Positions 1-8,818 of a stretch of DNA of 33,652 bases are shown here, in pieces (the first letter of the stretch is position 1; each line of letters opens with the position of its first letter). Made by a program: the position numbers and the translations under genes. A model generated the notes under the pieces. The model saw only the letters and a list, made by a program, of their open reading frames with translations, did no database searches and was not told the DNA's origin. The DNA comes from Oscillospiraceae bacterium (GTDB taxonomy: Bacteria > Bacillota > Clostridia > Oscillospirales > SIG627): assembly GCA_015064635.1 (NCBI GenBank), contig SVRV01000029.1, positions 1-33,652 of the forward strand. The letters are read 5' to 3'.

Positions 1-46
1 CCCTCTGCTTGTAAGGCAGATGCTCTCCCAGCTGAGCTAAACCCCC
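1..46 (-). tRNA. tRNA-Val (TAC), partial, cut by window edge
   Basis: On the minus strand the sequence gives a GGGGGTT acceptor strand, a D arm with TAGCTCAGCTGGGAGAGCA, and an anticodon stem CTGC/GCAG around the loop CTTACAA, so the anticodon is TAC (valine). The variable loop, T arm and 3' end lie outside the window. It is the third tRNA of a cluster read leftward. Confidence 0.9.
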
Positions 47-51
47 ACATA

Positions 52-127
52 TGGAGCGGATTACGGGGCTCGAACCCGCCACCTCGACCTTGGCAAGGTC
101 GCGCTCTACCAAATGAGCTAAATCCGC
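52..127 (-). tRNA. tRNA-Gly (GCC)
   Basis: A complete cloverleaf can be drawn on the minus strand. The acceptor GCGGATT pairs with AATCCGC, the anticodon stem CGACC/GGTCG encloses the loop TTGCCAA (anticodon GCC), and the T loop is TTCGAGC. The CCA end is encoded in the DNA. It lies between the Phe and Val tRNA genes with very short spacers. Confidence 0.97.
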
Positions 128-144
128 GTGGCATGAGTCGCTAA

Positions 145-220
<76 letters not shown>

Positions 221-241
221 ATGAGCGACTCAACGTGTAAT

Positions 242-270
242 ATGATACCATGTCTTACTCGATTTGTCAA
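242..270 (-). promoter_or_regulatory. Promoter of the tRNA cluster
   Basis: On the minus strand TTGACA (270-265) and TATCAT (247-242) are separated by exactly 17 nt, about 20 nt upstream of the tRNA-Phe 5' end. The -35 lies only 20 bp beyond the hisK stop. The short AT-only stem in 281-300 is too weak to be called a terminator, so histidine-operon transcripts may run into the tRNA genes. Confidence 0.85.
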
Positions 271-289
271 TACTTTTTTTGAAAAAAAT

Positions 290-1099
290 TTATTTTTTTC
301 GAGAAATTTTCAACACCTCTTCCATAGTGGTAAGATAAGGGTATTTTCTCGTGTCAAGCATGGATGCCACCTCCGCCATAGAGCAAAGAAGCGAGTCCTT
401 GCTATGAGCATCAGGTGTGATAATAAGAGGAGCTTTAAGCTCAATAAGGCTATCTAATATAAATGGAGCGGGATACGGTGTTGTACGATATCCTCTTGAT
501 ATTGCACCGGTGTTTATTTCAAAAACTACCGGCTTTGCGTGCAGCTTATCACAAGCCGAAAGTGCAGCATGGCAATATCTTTCGGTCTCTGCATAAATCT
601 CTTCCCTCTCGTTAAACTTCGTGATAAGGTCAACGTGAGCCACTATATCGCATCCCGTTCTGTCATACACTTCAGAAACCATGCCATAATATTCCTCTGC
701 AAGGGCATCGGCATCACCGCCGTAAAACTCCTTTATGGCATCCTTATGATGCTTCGCCGTTTCATCAAGAGGAATAAAGTAATCGCCCTTCTTAATGTAG
801 TGCACAGAGCCGATGACATAATCGTAATCCGAAATATCAAAGTCAGAATACCAATCATATTCTATACCCATAAAAATCTTTATTTTATGAGCATATTTGT
901 CTTTAAGGCGAAGGATTTCTGCCTTGTACTTCTCCTCCACGTCACGGGGCATTCCCCAACGGCTTTCGTGTGCCATATAGGCGTGGGATGAAAAACCGAT
1001 TTCGGGACACCCGTGCTCTATTGCCTCAAGTATCATTTCCTCAGGTGTATTCTTTCCGTCACAAAAGGTGCAATGCAAATGGAATGGAGACAGTGTCAT
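290..1099 (-). CDS. hisK: Histidinol-phosphatase, PHP family (HisK/HisJ type)
   Basis: This 269-residue protein probably hydrolyses L-histidinol phosphate to histidinol, the penultimate step of histidine synthesis. It has the PHP N-terminal metal motif [10 protein letters not shown] (His7, His9), an internal GIEYDW segment with a VIGSVHYI strand, an AHVDLITKF segment, and a late TPDAHSKDS motif, all typical metal ligands of this phosphatase family. Length fits the family. The ATG overlaps the hisIE stop by 4 nt, which implies translational coupling. It is the last gene of the histidine operon. This fills the phosphatase role that a bifunctional HisB fills in enterobacteria; HisB here is monofunctional. 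Confidence 0.93.
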   Translation of the reverse strand: MTLSPFHLHCTFCDGKNTPEEMILEAIEHGCPEIGFSSHAYMAHESRWGMPRDVEEKYKAEILRLKDKYAHKIKIFMGIEYDWYSDFDISDYDYVIGSVHYIKKGDYFIPLDETAKHHKDAIKEFYGGDADALAEEYYGMVSEVYDRTGCDIVAHVDLITKFNEREEIYAETERYCHAALSACDKLHAKPVVFEINTGAISRGYRTTPYPAPFILDSLIELKAPLIITPDAHSKDSLLCSMAEVASMLDTRKYPYLTTMEEVLKISRKK

Positions 1100-1746
1100 T
1101 TTGTCATCTTCTCCTGCTTCACCTTTTTATCAATGATGTGACGTGAAGCAAGCTCACGGTGTACATCCTCAACGCTTATTCCCATCTGTGTCATAAGTAC
1201 CATTACATGATATGCAAGGTCGGCTATTTCGTATATTGTTTCCTTCTTATCGTCAGCTTTACCTGCAATTATAACCTCTGTACATTCCTCTCCAACCTTT
1301 TTGAGTATCTTGTCAATGCCCTTTTCAAAAAGGTATGTAGTATACGAACCCTCGGGCTTATCATTCATTCTGCCCTGAAGAAGCTCTGCAAGCGAATCAA
1401 GGGTAAACTGATGAAGCTCTTCGCTCTGGTAAAGAGTATTTGTAAAGCAGGAATTTGTACCCTTGTGGCAGGCGGGTCCGTCCTTTTCCACTACAACAAC
1501 AAGTGAGTCCTTGTCGCAATCGGCTGTTATGGACACAACGTGCTGATAGTTTCCGCTGGTCTCACCCTTAAGCCAAAGCTCGTTTCTTGAGCGGCTCCAG
1601 AAGCAAGTAAGCCCCTTCTCCATTGTTACCTTGAGGCTTTCCTTATTCATATACGCAAGAGTAAGCACCTCGCCGTTTATGGAATCTACAACGACTGCGG
1701 GAATGAGTCCCTTTTCGTCAAATTTAAGCTCGTCTATATTTATCAT
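1096..1746 (-). CDS. hisIE: Bifunctional phosphoribosyl-AMP cyclohydrolase / phosphoribosyl-ATP pyrophosphatase
   Basis: This 216-residue fusion catalyses the second and third steps of histidine synthesis. Residues 1-110 are the HisI cyclohydrolase, with [29 protein letters not shown], a DCDKDSL metal segment and the Zn cysteine region [12 protein letters not shown]. Residues 115-205 are the HisE pyrophosphohydrolase, an all-alpha MazG-like fold with [12 protein letters not shown] and [14 protein letters not shown]. The gene starts 2 nt after the hisF stop and overlaps hisK by 4 nt. The fusion is common in bacteria, and both halves look intact. Confidence 0.96.
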   Translation of the reverse strand: MINIDELKFDEKGLIPAVVVDSINGEVLTLAYMNKESLKVTMEKGLTCFWSRSRNELWLKGETSGNYQHVVSITADCDKDSLVVVVEKDGPACHKGTNSCFTNTLYQSEELHQFTLDSLAELLQGRMNDKPEGSYTTYLFEKGIDKILKKVGEECTEVIIAGKADDKKETIYEIADLAYHVMVLMTQMGISVEDVHRELASRHIIDKKVKQEKMTK

Positions 1747-1748
1747 TT

Positions 1749-2507
1749 TTACAACCTCACTGTGATATTGTTATTTTTAAGCTCCTCTTTAAGAGCCTTG
1801 ATTTCTATTTCTCCAAAATGGAATACCGATGCAGCAAGTCCCGCATCTATGGTGGGAAGAGTCTTGAACAGATCTGTGAAATCCTGGATTGAGCCTGCTC
1901 CACCCGAAGCAATAACAGGAACATTTACGGCGTTGAGCACCGCATCAAGCATTTCAAGGTCGAAGCCTTTTTTGACACCGTCGGTATCAATGGAATTCAC
2001 AACCACTTCACCTGCACCAAGGTCAACTGCTTTCTTTATCCACTCAATCGCCTCCATGCCTGTGTTTTCACGTCCGCCCTTTGCAAAAACTCTGAAGACA
2101 CCGTCCACACGCTTTACGTCTGCGGAAATTACAACACACTGGTTTCCGTATTTCTTCGCAGCCTCTTCTATAAGCTTTGGGTTTCTAATAGCGCCTGAAT
2201 TTACGCTGACCTTATCTGCACCGCATTTAAGAACTCTGTCAAAATCCTCAACAGTATTTATGCCACCACCAACAGTAAGCGGCACGAAAATAGTACTTGC
2301 AACCTCTGTAAGTATATCGGTAAACAGTGCTCTGCCCTCGGCTGAAGCGGTTATATCATAAAACACAAGCTCATCCGCTCCGCTGTCGGAGTAAAATTTT
2401 GCAAGCTTGACGGGAGATGACACATCTGCCAGTCCCAAGAAATTAACACCCTTTACTACCCTCCCGTCCTTAACGTCAAGGCAAGGAATTATTCTTTTAG
2501 TTATCAT
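1749..2507 (-). CDS. hisF: Imidazole glycerol phosphate synthase, cyclase subunit
   Basis: This 252-residue (beta/alpha)8 enzyme uses ammonia from HisH to convert PRFAR into imidazole-glycerol phosphate and AICAR. The start [20 protein letters not shown] is diagnostic, carrying the catalytic Asp of CLD. Phosphate-binding loops are seen as TVGGGI and ASGGAGS, and the second catalytic Asp lies in [10 protein letters not shown]. The ATG overlaps the hisA stop in an ATGA arrangement. The partner HisH is three genes earlier in the same transcript. Confidence 0.97.
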   Translation of the reverse strand: MITKRIIPCLDVKDGRVVKGVNFLGLADVSSPVKLAKFYSDSGADELVFYDITASAEGRALFTDILTEVASTIFVPLTVGGGINTVEDFDRVLKCGADKVSVNSGAIRNPKLIEEAAKKYGNQCVVISADVKRVDGVFRVFAKGGRENTGMEAIEWIKKAVDLGAGEVVVNSIDTDGVKKGFDLEMLDAVLNAVNVPVIASGGAGSIQDFTDLFKTLPTIDAGLAASVFHFGEIEIKALKEELKNNNITVRL

Positions 2508-3217
2508 TTTGCCACCTCGATTGCCTCTTTCAGGTCTATTGCACCGGTGTAGTATGCCTTCCCGATTATTGCTCCGTACAGATTCATAGCACGAAGTGCC
2601 TTTATATCGTCAATATCAGATACACCGCCCGAAGCTGTAATGTTCATTGAATATTTTTCGGAAAGTGCCTTGTACATTTCAAGATTTGTTCCCGACATTG
2701 CACCGTCCTTTGATATATCGGTACAAATAACAGTGTCAACACCGAGTCTTTGCATAGAATCAAGAAATTCATCAAGAGTAACGGGTGATGTTTCAAGCCA
2801 TCCCTTAATGGCAATTTTCCCGTCCTTCACATCGGCTCCCACGGCAATTTTTTTGCCGTATTTAAGGAGTGCCGACTTTAAAAACTCCGTATCATTTATT
2901 GCGGCTGTGCCAAGTATTGCCCTCTCTACTCCTGCACCGAAATATGCATCGAGAGTATCCATACTTCTGATACCTCCGCCTATTTCCACGAAGAGGCTTG
3001 TATTCTGTGCTATGTCGGCTACAACCTCAAGGTTGGGAGTCGTTCCGTCCTTTGCCCCTTCAAGGTCAACCATATGGATGTACTCTGCTCCGCACTTTTC
3101 AAAGTCCCTTGCTATTTCAATGGGATTGTCACTGTAGACCGTCATCTTGGCATAGTCACCCTTAAGAAGTCTTACAGCCTTCTTGTCGTATAAATCAATT
3201 GCGGGAAAAATATTCAT
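2504..3217 (-). CDS. hisA: Phosphoribosylformimino-AICAR phosphate isomerase
   Basis: This enzyme isomerises ProFAR to PRFAR. The start MNIFPAIDLYDKKAVRLLKG holds the catalytic Asp of the IDL motif. Other family marks are MVDLEGAKDG, EIGGGIRS, TDISKDGAMSG with the second catalytic Asp, and TASGGVSD. I chose the ATG at 3217 over an in-frame ATG 15 nt upstream because GGGAGG sits 7 nt before it and the upstream start would lie within that ribosome binding site. The product is 237 residues, of normal length. It shares the half-barrel fold with neighbouring HisF. Confidence 0.96.
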   Translation of the reverse strand: MNIFPAIDLYDKKAVRLLKGDYAKMTVYSDNPIEIARDFEKCGAEYIHMVDLEGAKDGTTPNLEVVADIAQNTSLFVEIGGGIRSMDTLDAYFGAGVERAILGTAAINDTEFLKSALLKYGKKIAVGADVKDGKIAIKGWLETSPVTLDEFLDSMQRLGVDTVICTDISKDGAMSGTNLEMYKALSEKYSMNITASGGVSDIDDIKALRAMNLYGAIIGKAYYTGAIDLKEAIEVAK

Positions 3218-3219
3218 TT

Positions 3220-3834
3220 TCAGTCCTCCCATTCTGCAAAGGCACGAAGGATGGAAAGTCCTACGTCACCGCTTTTTTCGGGATGGAACTGTGTGCCCGA
3301 CACATTTTTAAGTGCCACTGCGGCTGTCAGCTCATTGCCGTATTCGGCTGTGGCAAGAAGACTTTCATCGCACCCCTCGGCATAGTAAGAATGAACGAAA
3401 TAAACGTGGTCACCGTTTTTTACGTACTTGAATATGGGATGTTCTTTTTTTGTTATAAGTGCGTTCCAACCTATGTGGGGGATTTTAAGCTCGGATGGGA
3501 TTTTGCCTTCCATCGGAACAACGCTTCCTTTGAGAAGTCCGAGTCCCTCGTGCTCTCCGTATTCAAAGCTCTTTTCAAAAAGAAGCTGCATACCAAGACA
3601 AATGCCGAATATTTTTTTCCCCGACTTGACCTCATCACGAATAACCTTATCAAGCCCTGTGACGCGAAGCTTTTCGGCGGCGTCGCCAAAGGCTCCCACA
3701 CCGGGAAGAATTATTTTGTCACACGCTTTTATGGTGTCGGGGTCAGAGGTCACAACAACATCTGCTCCAACTGCACGAAGCGATGACTTCAACGAAAAAA
3801 GGTTGCCTACACCGTAATCTATCAATGCTATCAT
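3220..3834 (-). CDS. hisH: Imidazole glycerol phosphate synthase, glutamine amidotransferase subunit
   Basis: This 204-residue class I glutamine amidotransferase releases ammonia from glutamine for HisF. The N-terminus MIALIDYGVGNLFSLKSSL is typical. The nucleophile Cys lies in GICLGMQLLFE, and the catalytic His/Glu pair is in GTQFHPEKSG near the C-terminus. The start codon overlaps the hisB stop (TAATG), and the gene ends 2 nt before hisA. No active-site residue is missing. Confidence 0.97.
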   Translation of the reverse strand: MIALIDYGVGNLFSLKSSLRAVGADVVVTSDPDTIKACDKIILPGVGAFGDAAEKLRVTGLDKVIRDEVKSGKKIFGICLGMQLLFEKSFEYGEHEGLGLLKGSVVPMEGKIPSELKIPHIGWNALITKKEHPIFKYVKNGDHVYFVHSYYAEGCDESLLATAEYGNELTAAVALKNVSGTQFHPEKSGDVGLSILRAFAEWED

Positions 3835-4421
3835 TAAAGTACTCCTTTGGTAGAAGGCACCTCGCCTTCAAGCTCGGGGTCTGTCTTCACTGCCTTGCGC
3901 AAGGTTCTTGCCACCGACTTGAAAACGCCCTCTATAATGTGATGTGAATTTGTTCCTGCAAGCTTTGTGATATGAAGGGTGATTCCCGCCTCTCTTACAA
4001 AAGCCATCCAGAATTCCTCGGAAAGCTCGGTATCGAAATCTCCCACCTTTGTTGTAAGGCAAGGAGCATTGTAGGAAAGGTATGCTCTGCCCGAAATATC
4101 CACAGCTGAAAGAATGAGAGTTTCGTCCATTGGGAGAGTGGTGTCGGCGTATCTTGTTATGCCTCTTTTATCACCGAGCGCTTCGGCAAAGGCTTTACCC
4201 AGTGCAATACCTATATCCTCTGCTGTGTGATGAAAATCCACCTGCACATCTCCCTTGCATTTTACGTCAAGGTCAAAGCGTGAATGCTTTGAGAAGAGGG
4301 TGAGCATATGGTCAAGAAATCCGCAACCTGTATCAATTGTGCCATTTCCTTTTCCGTCAAGGTTCAAGGCAAGCGCTATCTGTGTTTCGGCTGTATTTCT
4401 GTTTATAGAAGAGGTACGCAT
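3834..4421 (-). CDS. hisB: Imidazoleglycerol-phosphate dehydratase, monofunctional
   Basis: This 195-residue enzyme dehydrates imidazole-glycerol phosphate to imidazole-acetol phosphate. The Mn-binding motifs are visible: GFLDHMLTLFSKHSRFD, DFHHTAEDIGIALGKA, and the late NSHHIIEGVFKSVARTLRKA. No HAD phosphatase domain is attached, consistent with a separate HisK in the operon. It overlaps hisC upstream and hisH downstream by one base each (TAATG junctions). Confidence 0.97.
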   Translation of the reverse strand: MRTSSINRNTAETQIALALNLDGKGNGTIDTGCGFLDHMLTLFSKHSRFDLDVKCKGDVQVDFHHTAEDIGIALGKAFAEALGDKRGITRYADTTLPMDETLILSAVDISGRAYLSYNAPCLTTKVGDFDTELSEEFWMAFVREAGITLHITKLAGTNSHHIIEGVFKSVARTLRKAVKTDPELEGEVPSTKGVL

Positions 4422-5482
4422 TATTTTTCCTCCAATATTTCTTTAACGTTTGATATGAGAGCTTCCATTTGCTCTTTTGTTCCAACGGTTATTCTGTTGT
4501 ACTGCTCAATCGACGGCTTTGTAAAGTGGCGAATGAGTATTCCTCTTTCACGCAGACGGGCATAAAGCTCACCGCCGTCAATTCTGTCGCATTTGGCAAA
4601 AACGAAGTTTGTACTTGATTCAAGCACATCGAAGCCAAGCTTCCTCAAGGCATCTGTTGTGTACTCACGGGAATCTATAATTTTCTTGCAATTATCCTTA
4701 TAGTAGCCATCCTCCTCAAGAGCCGCAACACCTGCCGCCATTGTAAGGCGGTTTATATTATAGGGATTTGTGGAGTACCTGAGAGTATTTATGTCTGCAA
4801 TAAGCTCGGGAGATGCAAAGCCCATACCAAGTCTTCCGCCTGCAAGCGAGCGTGACTTTGAAAAGGTTTGTGTTACAAGAAGATTCTTATACTTGTTTAT
4901 GAGTCCTACTGCACTCTCACCGCCAAAATCAACGTATGCCTCATCAATCACCACAACGTTATCGGAGTTTGATGCCACGATTCTTTCAATATCCGAAAGC
5001 GGAAGCGCTATTCCCGTGGGGGCATTGGGATTTGCTATAAAAATATTTTTATTTATACCGATATAGTCCTCAACACGTATTCTGAAATCCTCTGTGAGGG
5101 GAATTTCCTCATACGGAAGGTTGTACAGACCTGCAAATACTTTATAGAATCCGTAAGTATGATTTGCAAAAGCCACAGGATGCTCATCATCACAAAAGGC
5201 AAGAAAAGCGAAATTGAGTATTTCATCAGAGCCGTTTGTAACTACAATACAGCTCTCGTCCACTCCATACACCTTTGAAAGAGCCGAAAGGAGAGGCTTG
5301 CAATCTGGGTCGGGATAGAGCATCAGTCTCGATGCCTCACCGCTTACCGCTTCAAGCACACCGGGAGACGGAGGAAAGGGTGATTCGTTGGTGTTAAGCT
5401 TTATGTATTTCTTGTCATTGAGCTGTTCGCCCGGTACATATGGCACAAGAGATGTGTGCTTTGAACTAAAGAAGGCACTCAT
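4421..5482 (-). CDS. hisC: Histidinol-phosphate aminotransferase
   Basis: This 353-residue fold-type I PLP enzyme converts imidazole-acetol phosphate and glutamate to histidinol phosphate. It shows LNTNESPFPPSP near the N-terminus, TNGSDEILN, IANPNAPTG, VVIDEAYVDF, and the PLP-lysine motif TQTFSKSRSLAGGRLGM, followed by the late Arg region RERGILIRHF. The start overlaps hisD by 4 nt. Operon position supports the histidine assignment over a general aromatic transaminase. Confidence 0.96.
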   Translation of the reverse strand: MSAFFSSKHTSLVPYVPGEQLNDKKYIKLNTNESPFPPSPGVLEAVSGEASRLMLYPDPDCKPLLSALSKVYGVDESCIVVTNGSDEILNFAFLAFCDDEHPVAFANHTYGFYKVFAGLYNLPYEEIPLTEDFRIRVEDYIGINKNIFIANPNAPTGIALPLSDIERIVASNSDNVVVIDEAYVDFGGESAVGLINKYKNLLVTQTFSKSRSLAGGRLGMGFASPELIADINTLRYSTNPYNINRLTMAAGVAALEEDGYYKDNCKKIIDSREYTTDALRKLGFDVLESSTNFVFAKCDRIDGGELYARLRERGILIRHFTKPSIEQYNRITVGTKEQMEALISNVKEILEEK

Positions 5483-6759
5483 TCTTTTTCACCTCTCACG
5501 GTTGCACTTTTTGCGTGTGCGTCAAGTCCTTCTTTAGAAGCAAAATATGCCACCTTGTCAGCCACCTTGTCAAGGGCATCCTTGGTGTAATATATTATCT
5601 GTGATTTCTTCACAAAATCGTCTACGCTGAGAGGTGAAGAAAATCTTGCCGTACCGCTTGTGGGAAGTGTGTGATTCGGACCTGCAAAATAGTCACCCAG
5701 TGCTTCGGGGCAGTATTTTCCCATAAATATTGAGCCTGCGTGGTGAACCTTGTCCAGATAGTCAAAGGGATTGTCTACGCACAGCTCAAGATGCTCGGGA
5801 GCTATCTCGTTTGCAATGTCAATGGCAAGAAGAAGGTCATTTTCGGCAACTATTATCTTACCGTTATTGTCAATTGACGCTCTTGCAATTTCGGCTCTGG
5901 GAAGGAGCGGTATCTGACGTTCAAGCTCTTGGCTTACCTTGCCCGCAAACTCAAAGCTGTCTGTAACAAGCACAGCGCTTGCCATTCTGTCATGCTCTGC
6001 CTGAGAAAGCATATCTGCGGCAACATTCTTCGGTGAAGATGTGCTGTCAGCTACAACAAGTATTTCGCTGGGACCTGCTATCATATCAATTGCAACCTTG
6101 CCAAATACTTGTTTTTTCGCTTCGGCAACGTATGCGTTACCGGGTCCTACAATTTTATCCACCTTGGGAACGGATTCTGTTCCGTAAGCGAGAGCGGCAA
6201 CAGCCTGAGCTCCGCCTACCTTGAAGATTCTGTCAACGCCTGCAATTTTTGCCGCCGCAAGTATTACAGGGTTAACCTTTCCGTTTTTCATAGGAGGTGT
6301 TACCATAACAATTTCGTGACAGCCTGCAATTTTTGCAGGAATAGAATCCATCAGAACAGTTGAAGGGTAAGCGGCAGTGCCACCGGGCACATAGAGTCCC
6401 ACCTTTTCAATTGGGCTCACTCTCTGTCCCGTGATAACGCCGTTCTTTTCGTTTATAAAGAAGCTGTTTACCACCTGACGCTTGTGGAAATTACGAATAT
6501 TTTCAGCCGCTTCCTCAATTATGGCAATAAATTTCTCCTCAACGGAAGAAAAGGCTTCGGCTATCTCCTCCTCGGTCACCTCAAGGGAAGAAAGCTGTAC
6601 CTTGTCGAACTTTTCGCAATAAGCAAAAAGTGCTTTGTCGCCGTTTGCAACTACATCTGCAATTATTTTTTCAACGTCGCCCTCAACGTTTGAGGCAATG
6701 TTTTCTCTTTTAAAAACCTCACTGTTGGGCACTTCGCCGTATTTATATATACTAATCAT
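5479..6759 (-). CDS. hisD: Histidinol dehydrogenase
   Basis: This 426-residue zinc enzyme oxidises histidinol to histidine in two NAD-dependent steps. It carries GLYVPGGTAAYPST, KVGGAQAVAALAYGTE, the signature GPGNAYVAEAKKQVFGKVAI followed by DMIAGPSE, the zinc/catalytic SQAEHDRMASAV, and IAPEHLEL and AGPNHTLPTSGTARF near the C-terminus. The ATG lies inside the 3' end of hisG (8-nt overlap) after an AGGTGA ribosome binding site. Complete and of normal length. Confidence 0.97.
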   Translation of the reverse strand: MISIYKYGEVPNSEVFKRENIASNVEGDVEKIIADVVANGDKALFAYCEKFDKVQLSSLEVTEEEIAEAFSSVEEKFIAIIEEAAENIRNFHKRQVVNSFFINEKNGVITGQRVSPIEKVGLYVPGGTAAYPSTVLMDSIPAKIAGCHEIVMVTPPMKNGKVNPVILAAAKIAGVDRIFKVGGAQAVAALAYGTESVPKVDKIVGPGNAYVAEAKKQVFGKVAIDMIAGPSEILVVADSTSSPKNVAADMLSQAEHDRMASAVLVTDSFEFAGKVSQELERQIPLLPRAEIARASIDNNGKIIVAENDLLLAIDIANEIAPEHLELCVDNPFDYLDKVHHAGSIFMGKYCPEALGDYFAGPNHTLPTSGTARFSSPLSVDDFVKKSQIIYYTKDALDKVADKVAYFASKEGLDAHAKSATVRGEKE

Positions 6760-7381
6760 CGGTCTTCACCTGTGCTTTCATACATTCTACAATTTTTTCT
6801 ATGCCCTCGGTCTTAAACTTAAAGCTCGACTTGTTTGCAATAAGTCTTGCACTTATGGGAACAACCGTTTCAACAACCTCAAGGTCATTTTCACGAAGTG
6901 TTGTACCTGTTTCAACAATATCCACAATTACATCCGAAAGTCCGAGAATTGGAGCAATTTCTATTGAGCCGTTGAGCTTTATTATATCAATATCACGGCA
7001 ACGGGAGGCATAAAAATTCTTTGCGATATTCACGAATTTTGTAGCCACTCTGAGTGTACGTGAGTTGTCATCGTAAAAATCCTTTTTTGCCGCAACAGCC
7101 ATACGGCATTTACCGATATTAAGGTCGAGAAGCTCATATATTTCGGGAGAATATTCAAGCAAAATATCCTTTCCCGCAACGCCGATGTCGGCGGCACCTC
7201 GCTCAACGTATATTGAAACGTCGGAAGGCTTTACCCAGAAATATCTGACGCCCTTTTCTTCATTTTCAAATATAAGCTTTCTGTTGTTCTCGTGTATGGA
7301 GGGACATTCAAAGCCTGCCTTTTCGAACATGTCATATACTTTTTCACCAAGTCTGCCCTTAGGAAGTGCTATATTTATCAT
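6752..7381 (-). CDS. hisG: ATP phosphoribosyltransferase, short form catalytic subunit
   Basis: This enzyme condenses ATP and PRPP, the committed and normally feedback-inhibited step of the pathway. It starts INIALPKGRLGEKVYDMFEK and has GVAGKDILLEY, KFVNIAKNFYAS and SDVIVDIVETGTTLRENDL, the PRPP-binding region. At 209 residues it is the short form, lacking the C-terminal ACT-like regulatory domain, so it depends on HisZ, encoded directly upstream. The ATG at 7381 is preferred over a start 21 nt upstream because GGGAGGGG lies 7 nt before it. Confidence 0.96.
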   Translation of the reverse strand: MINIALPKGRLGEKVYDMFEKAGFECPSIHENNRKLIFENEEKGVRYFWVKPSDVSIYVERGAADIGVAGKDILLEYSPEIYELLDLNIGKCRMAVAAKKDFYDDNSRTLRVATKFVNIAKNFYASRCRDIDIIKLNGSIEIAPILGLSDVIVDIVETGTTLRENDLEVVETVVPISARLIANKSSFKFKTEGIEKIVECMKAQVKTDD

Positions 7382-7382
7382 T

Positions 7383-8486
7383 TCAGTTCCCCTCCCTATC
7401 AAGATTTTCCATCATTTTGTATCTTAGCTTGTCGGGTATGCTCTTCTGTGCAGTTACGGTAAGGGATGCCGAGGTGAGAGAGCGTACTCTGTCAAAGACA
7501 CGGGAAATATCGGTCTTATCGCTATACAACAAAAGCACATCCACGTCGTATCCTTTTACCTCACGGTTAAAGTTTTCAAGCAGGTCAAGGTAAAGTGCGA
7601 AGCCTATCGCACCAGAGCGGCGTCCCATGCGCTCCATCAAGGCATCGTACTGACCGCCTGCAAGAACACCCTCGGGGATGCCGTTCAAAAATCCCTTGAA
7701 CACAAATCCGTTATAGTAATTCATATCGTTTATGACAGAAAAGTCCACTCTGATTCTGTCTGCATATTCTGTCTTTGAAAGCAATGCCCAAATCTGCTTA
7801 AGTGAGGATAGTGCCGCTTTCGAATCATCCTCGGTGCAGATTTCGTCAAGACGTGCTATTACGTCATCAGGCTTACCGTAAAGGTCTATAAAAGCAATAA
7901 GATTTGAAGCAAGAGAGGCATCGACCGAAGCTTCCTTCAGCAAGGATTCCGCCTCGTGTCTGTTCTTTTCGGAAACGAGTCGGATAATTTCCTTCTTGAA
8001 AATTTCATCCTTACCCGTTGCGTCAAGCACCGCCTTGAACACACCCATATGAGAAATGTCAAGTGCAAAATCTCCCGATATTGTATCAAGGCTTCTTGCA
8101 GCAAGGTAAAGCACCTCAAAAATATCATAAAGGTCAATATCGCCGATACACTCAAGTCCTGTCTGCATTATCTCCTTGAATCGGTGTGTGCTTCCCGAAA
8201 CTCTGTATACATTTTCGTTGTAGTACACCTTTTCCTTACAGCCCGGCTTGTCGGTTGTGTTCTTTATTATCGAAAGAGTAACGTCAGGCTTTAGCGCAAG
8301 AAGCGCTCCGTTTGTATCGTTGAAGGTAATGACCGAATCGGAAACAAGAAAGTCCTTATTTCTCACATAAAGGTCATACTCCTCGAATTTACTCATTTTG
8401 AAGGGAAGATATCCAAACTCCTTATAGAGTGCTCTGAGTGTAAATATCGCCCTTTCCTCATTTTTCAATATATCATTTTCTCTCAT
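7383..8486 (-). CDS. hisZ: ATP phosphoribosyltransferase regulatory subunit (HisRS-like)
   Basis: This 367-residue class II tRNA-synthetase-like protein binds the short HisG and carries the histidine feedback site. It shows the HisRS-like motif 2 segment VYRVSGSTHRFKEIMQTGLE, LALKPDVTLSIIKN, and the late GVLAGGQYDALMERMG and SGAIGFALYLDLL. It is shorter than a true HisRS and lacks the anticodon-binding domain. Its place between yerC and hisG, overlapping yerC by 4 nt, also argues for HisZ rather than a synthetase. Confidence 0.94.
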   Translation of the reverse strand: MRENDILKNEERAIFTLRALYKEFGYLPFKMSKFEEYDLYVRNKDFLVSDSVITFNDTNGALLALKPDVTLSIIKNTTDKPGCKEKVYYNENVYRVSGSTHRFKEIMQTGLECIGDIDLYDIFEVLYLAARSLDTISGDFALDISHMGVFKAVLDATGKDEIFKKEIIRLVSEKNRHEAESLLKEASVDASLASNLIAFIDLYGKPDDVIARLDEICTEDDSKAALSSLKQIWALLSKTEYADRIRVDFSVINDMNYYNGFVFKGFLNGIPEGVLAGGQYDALMERMGRRSGAIGFALYLDLLENFNREVKGYDVDVLLLYSDKTDISRVFDRVRSLTSASLTVTAQKSIPDKLRYKMMENLDREGN

Positions 8487-8782
8487 TGCTCTGTCTCCTG
8501 CTTTTCCAGTTTCTCAAGTACTGCACGGTATCCACCTCCGCCGTATTCAAGGCATTTGTTTACACGGCTGATGGTGGCAGTGCTCATTCCGGTTGTCTTG
8601 CTCACAACGGCATAATTCTCTCCGTTCATCAGCATCTTCGCTGCCTTGAGCCTTTGAGCTATATCAAGTATCTCCTTCACCGTACATGCATCCTCAAAAA
8701 AGCGGTAACATTCATCAACGCTTTCAAGACACAAAATAGCACGGAAAAGGTTATCTACATCCTGTGTATGTAATTTATCCAC
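8483..8782 (-). CDS. YerC/YecD family TrpR-like regulator, probable histidine-operon repressor
   Basis: This 99-residue protein belongs to the TrpR superfamily (YerC/YecD). The all-helical fold is marked by CYRFFEDACTVKEILDIAQR, followed by a helix-turn-helix around residues 55-78 (ENYAVVSKTTGMSTATISRV) and the family ending LEYGGGGYRAVLEKL. The start is a GTG preceded by GAGGAAG. It is the first gene of the histidine operon, about 30 nt from the predicted transcription start. A 14-bp dyad overlapping that start (8805-8818) is its likely operator, so autoregulation together with control of the his genes is inferred. The family assignment is firm; the co-effector (histidine or charged tRNA state) is unknown. 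Confidence 0.9.
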   Translation of the reverse strand: MDKLHTQDVDNLFRAILCLESVDECYRFFEDACTVKEILDIAQRLKAAKMLMNGENYAVVSKTTGMSTATISRVNKCLEYGGGGYRAVLEKLEKQETEQ

Positions 8783-8804
8783 GTTTACTTCCTCACTTTA
8801 TCAC

Positions 8805-8818
8805 TTTAGTACGCTAAA
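8805..8818 (-). promoter_or_regulatory. Candidate operator dyad of the histidine operon
   Basis: The sequence TTTAG-CGTA-CTAAA is an exact 5+5 bp inverted repeat around a 4-nt centre, abutting the -10 element and covering the expected transcription start. The position is that of a classical repressor site, and the first gene downstream encodes a TrpR-like DNA-binding protein. Binding is inferred. Confidence 0.6.

Noticed and set aside
539-991. Plus-strand open frame of 150 codons across hisK
   Set aside because: Antisense to the conserved PHP phosphatase; no start signal or family features.
3199-3786. Plus-strand open frame of 195 codons across hisH
   Set aside because: It lies fully antisense to a clear hisH, has no ribosome binding site and no recognisable motifs.
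7383-8486. A true histidyl-tRNA synthetase
   Set aside because: The protein is about 50 to 60 residues shorter than HisRS, lacks the anticodon-binding domain and sits beside a short-form HisG, which requires HisZ.
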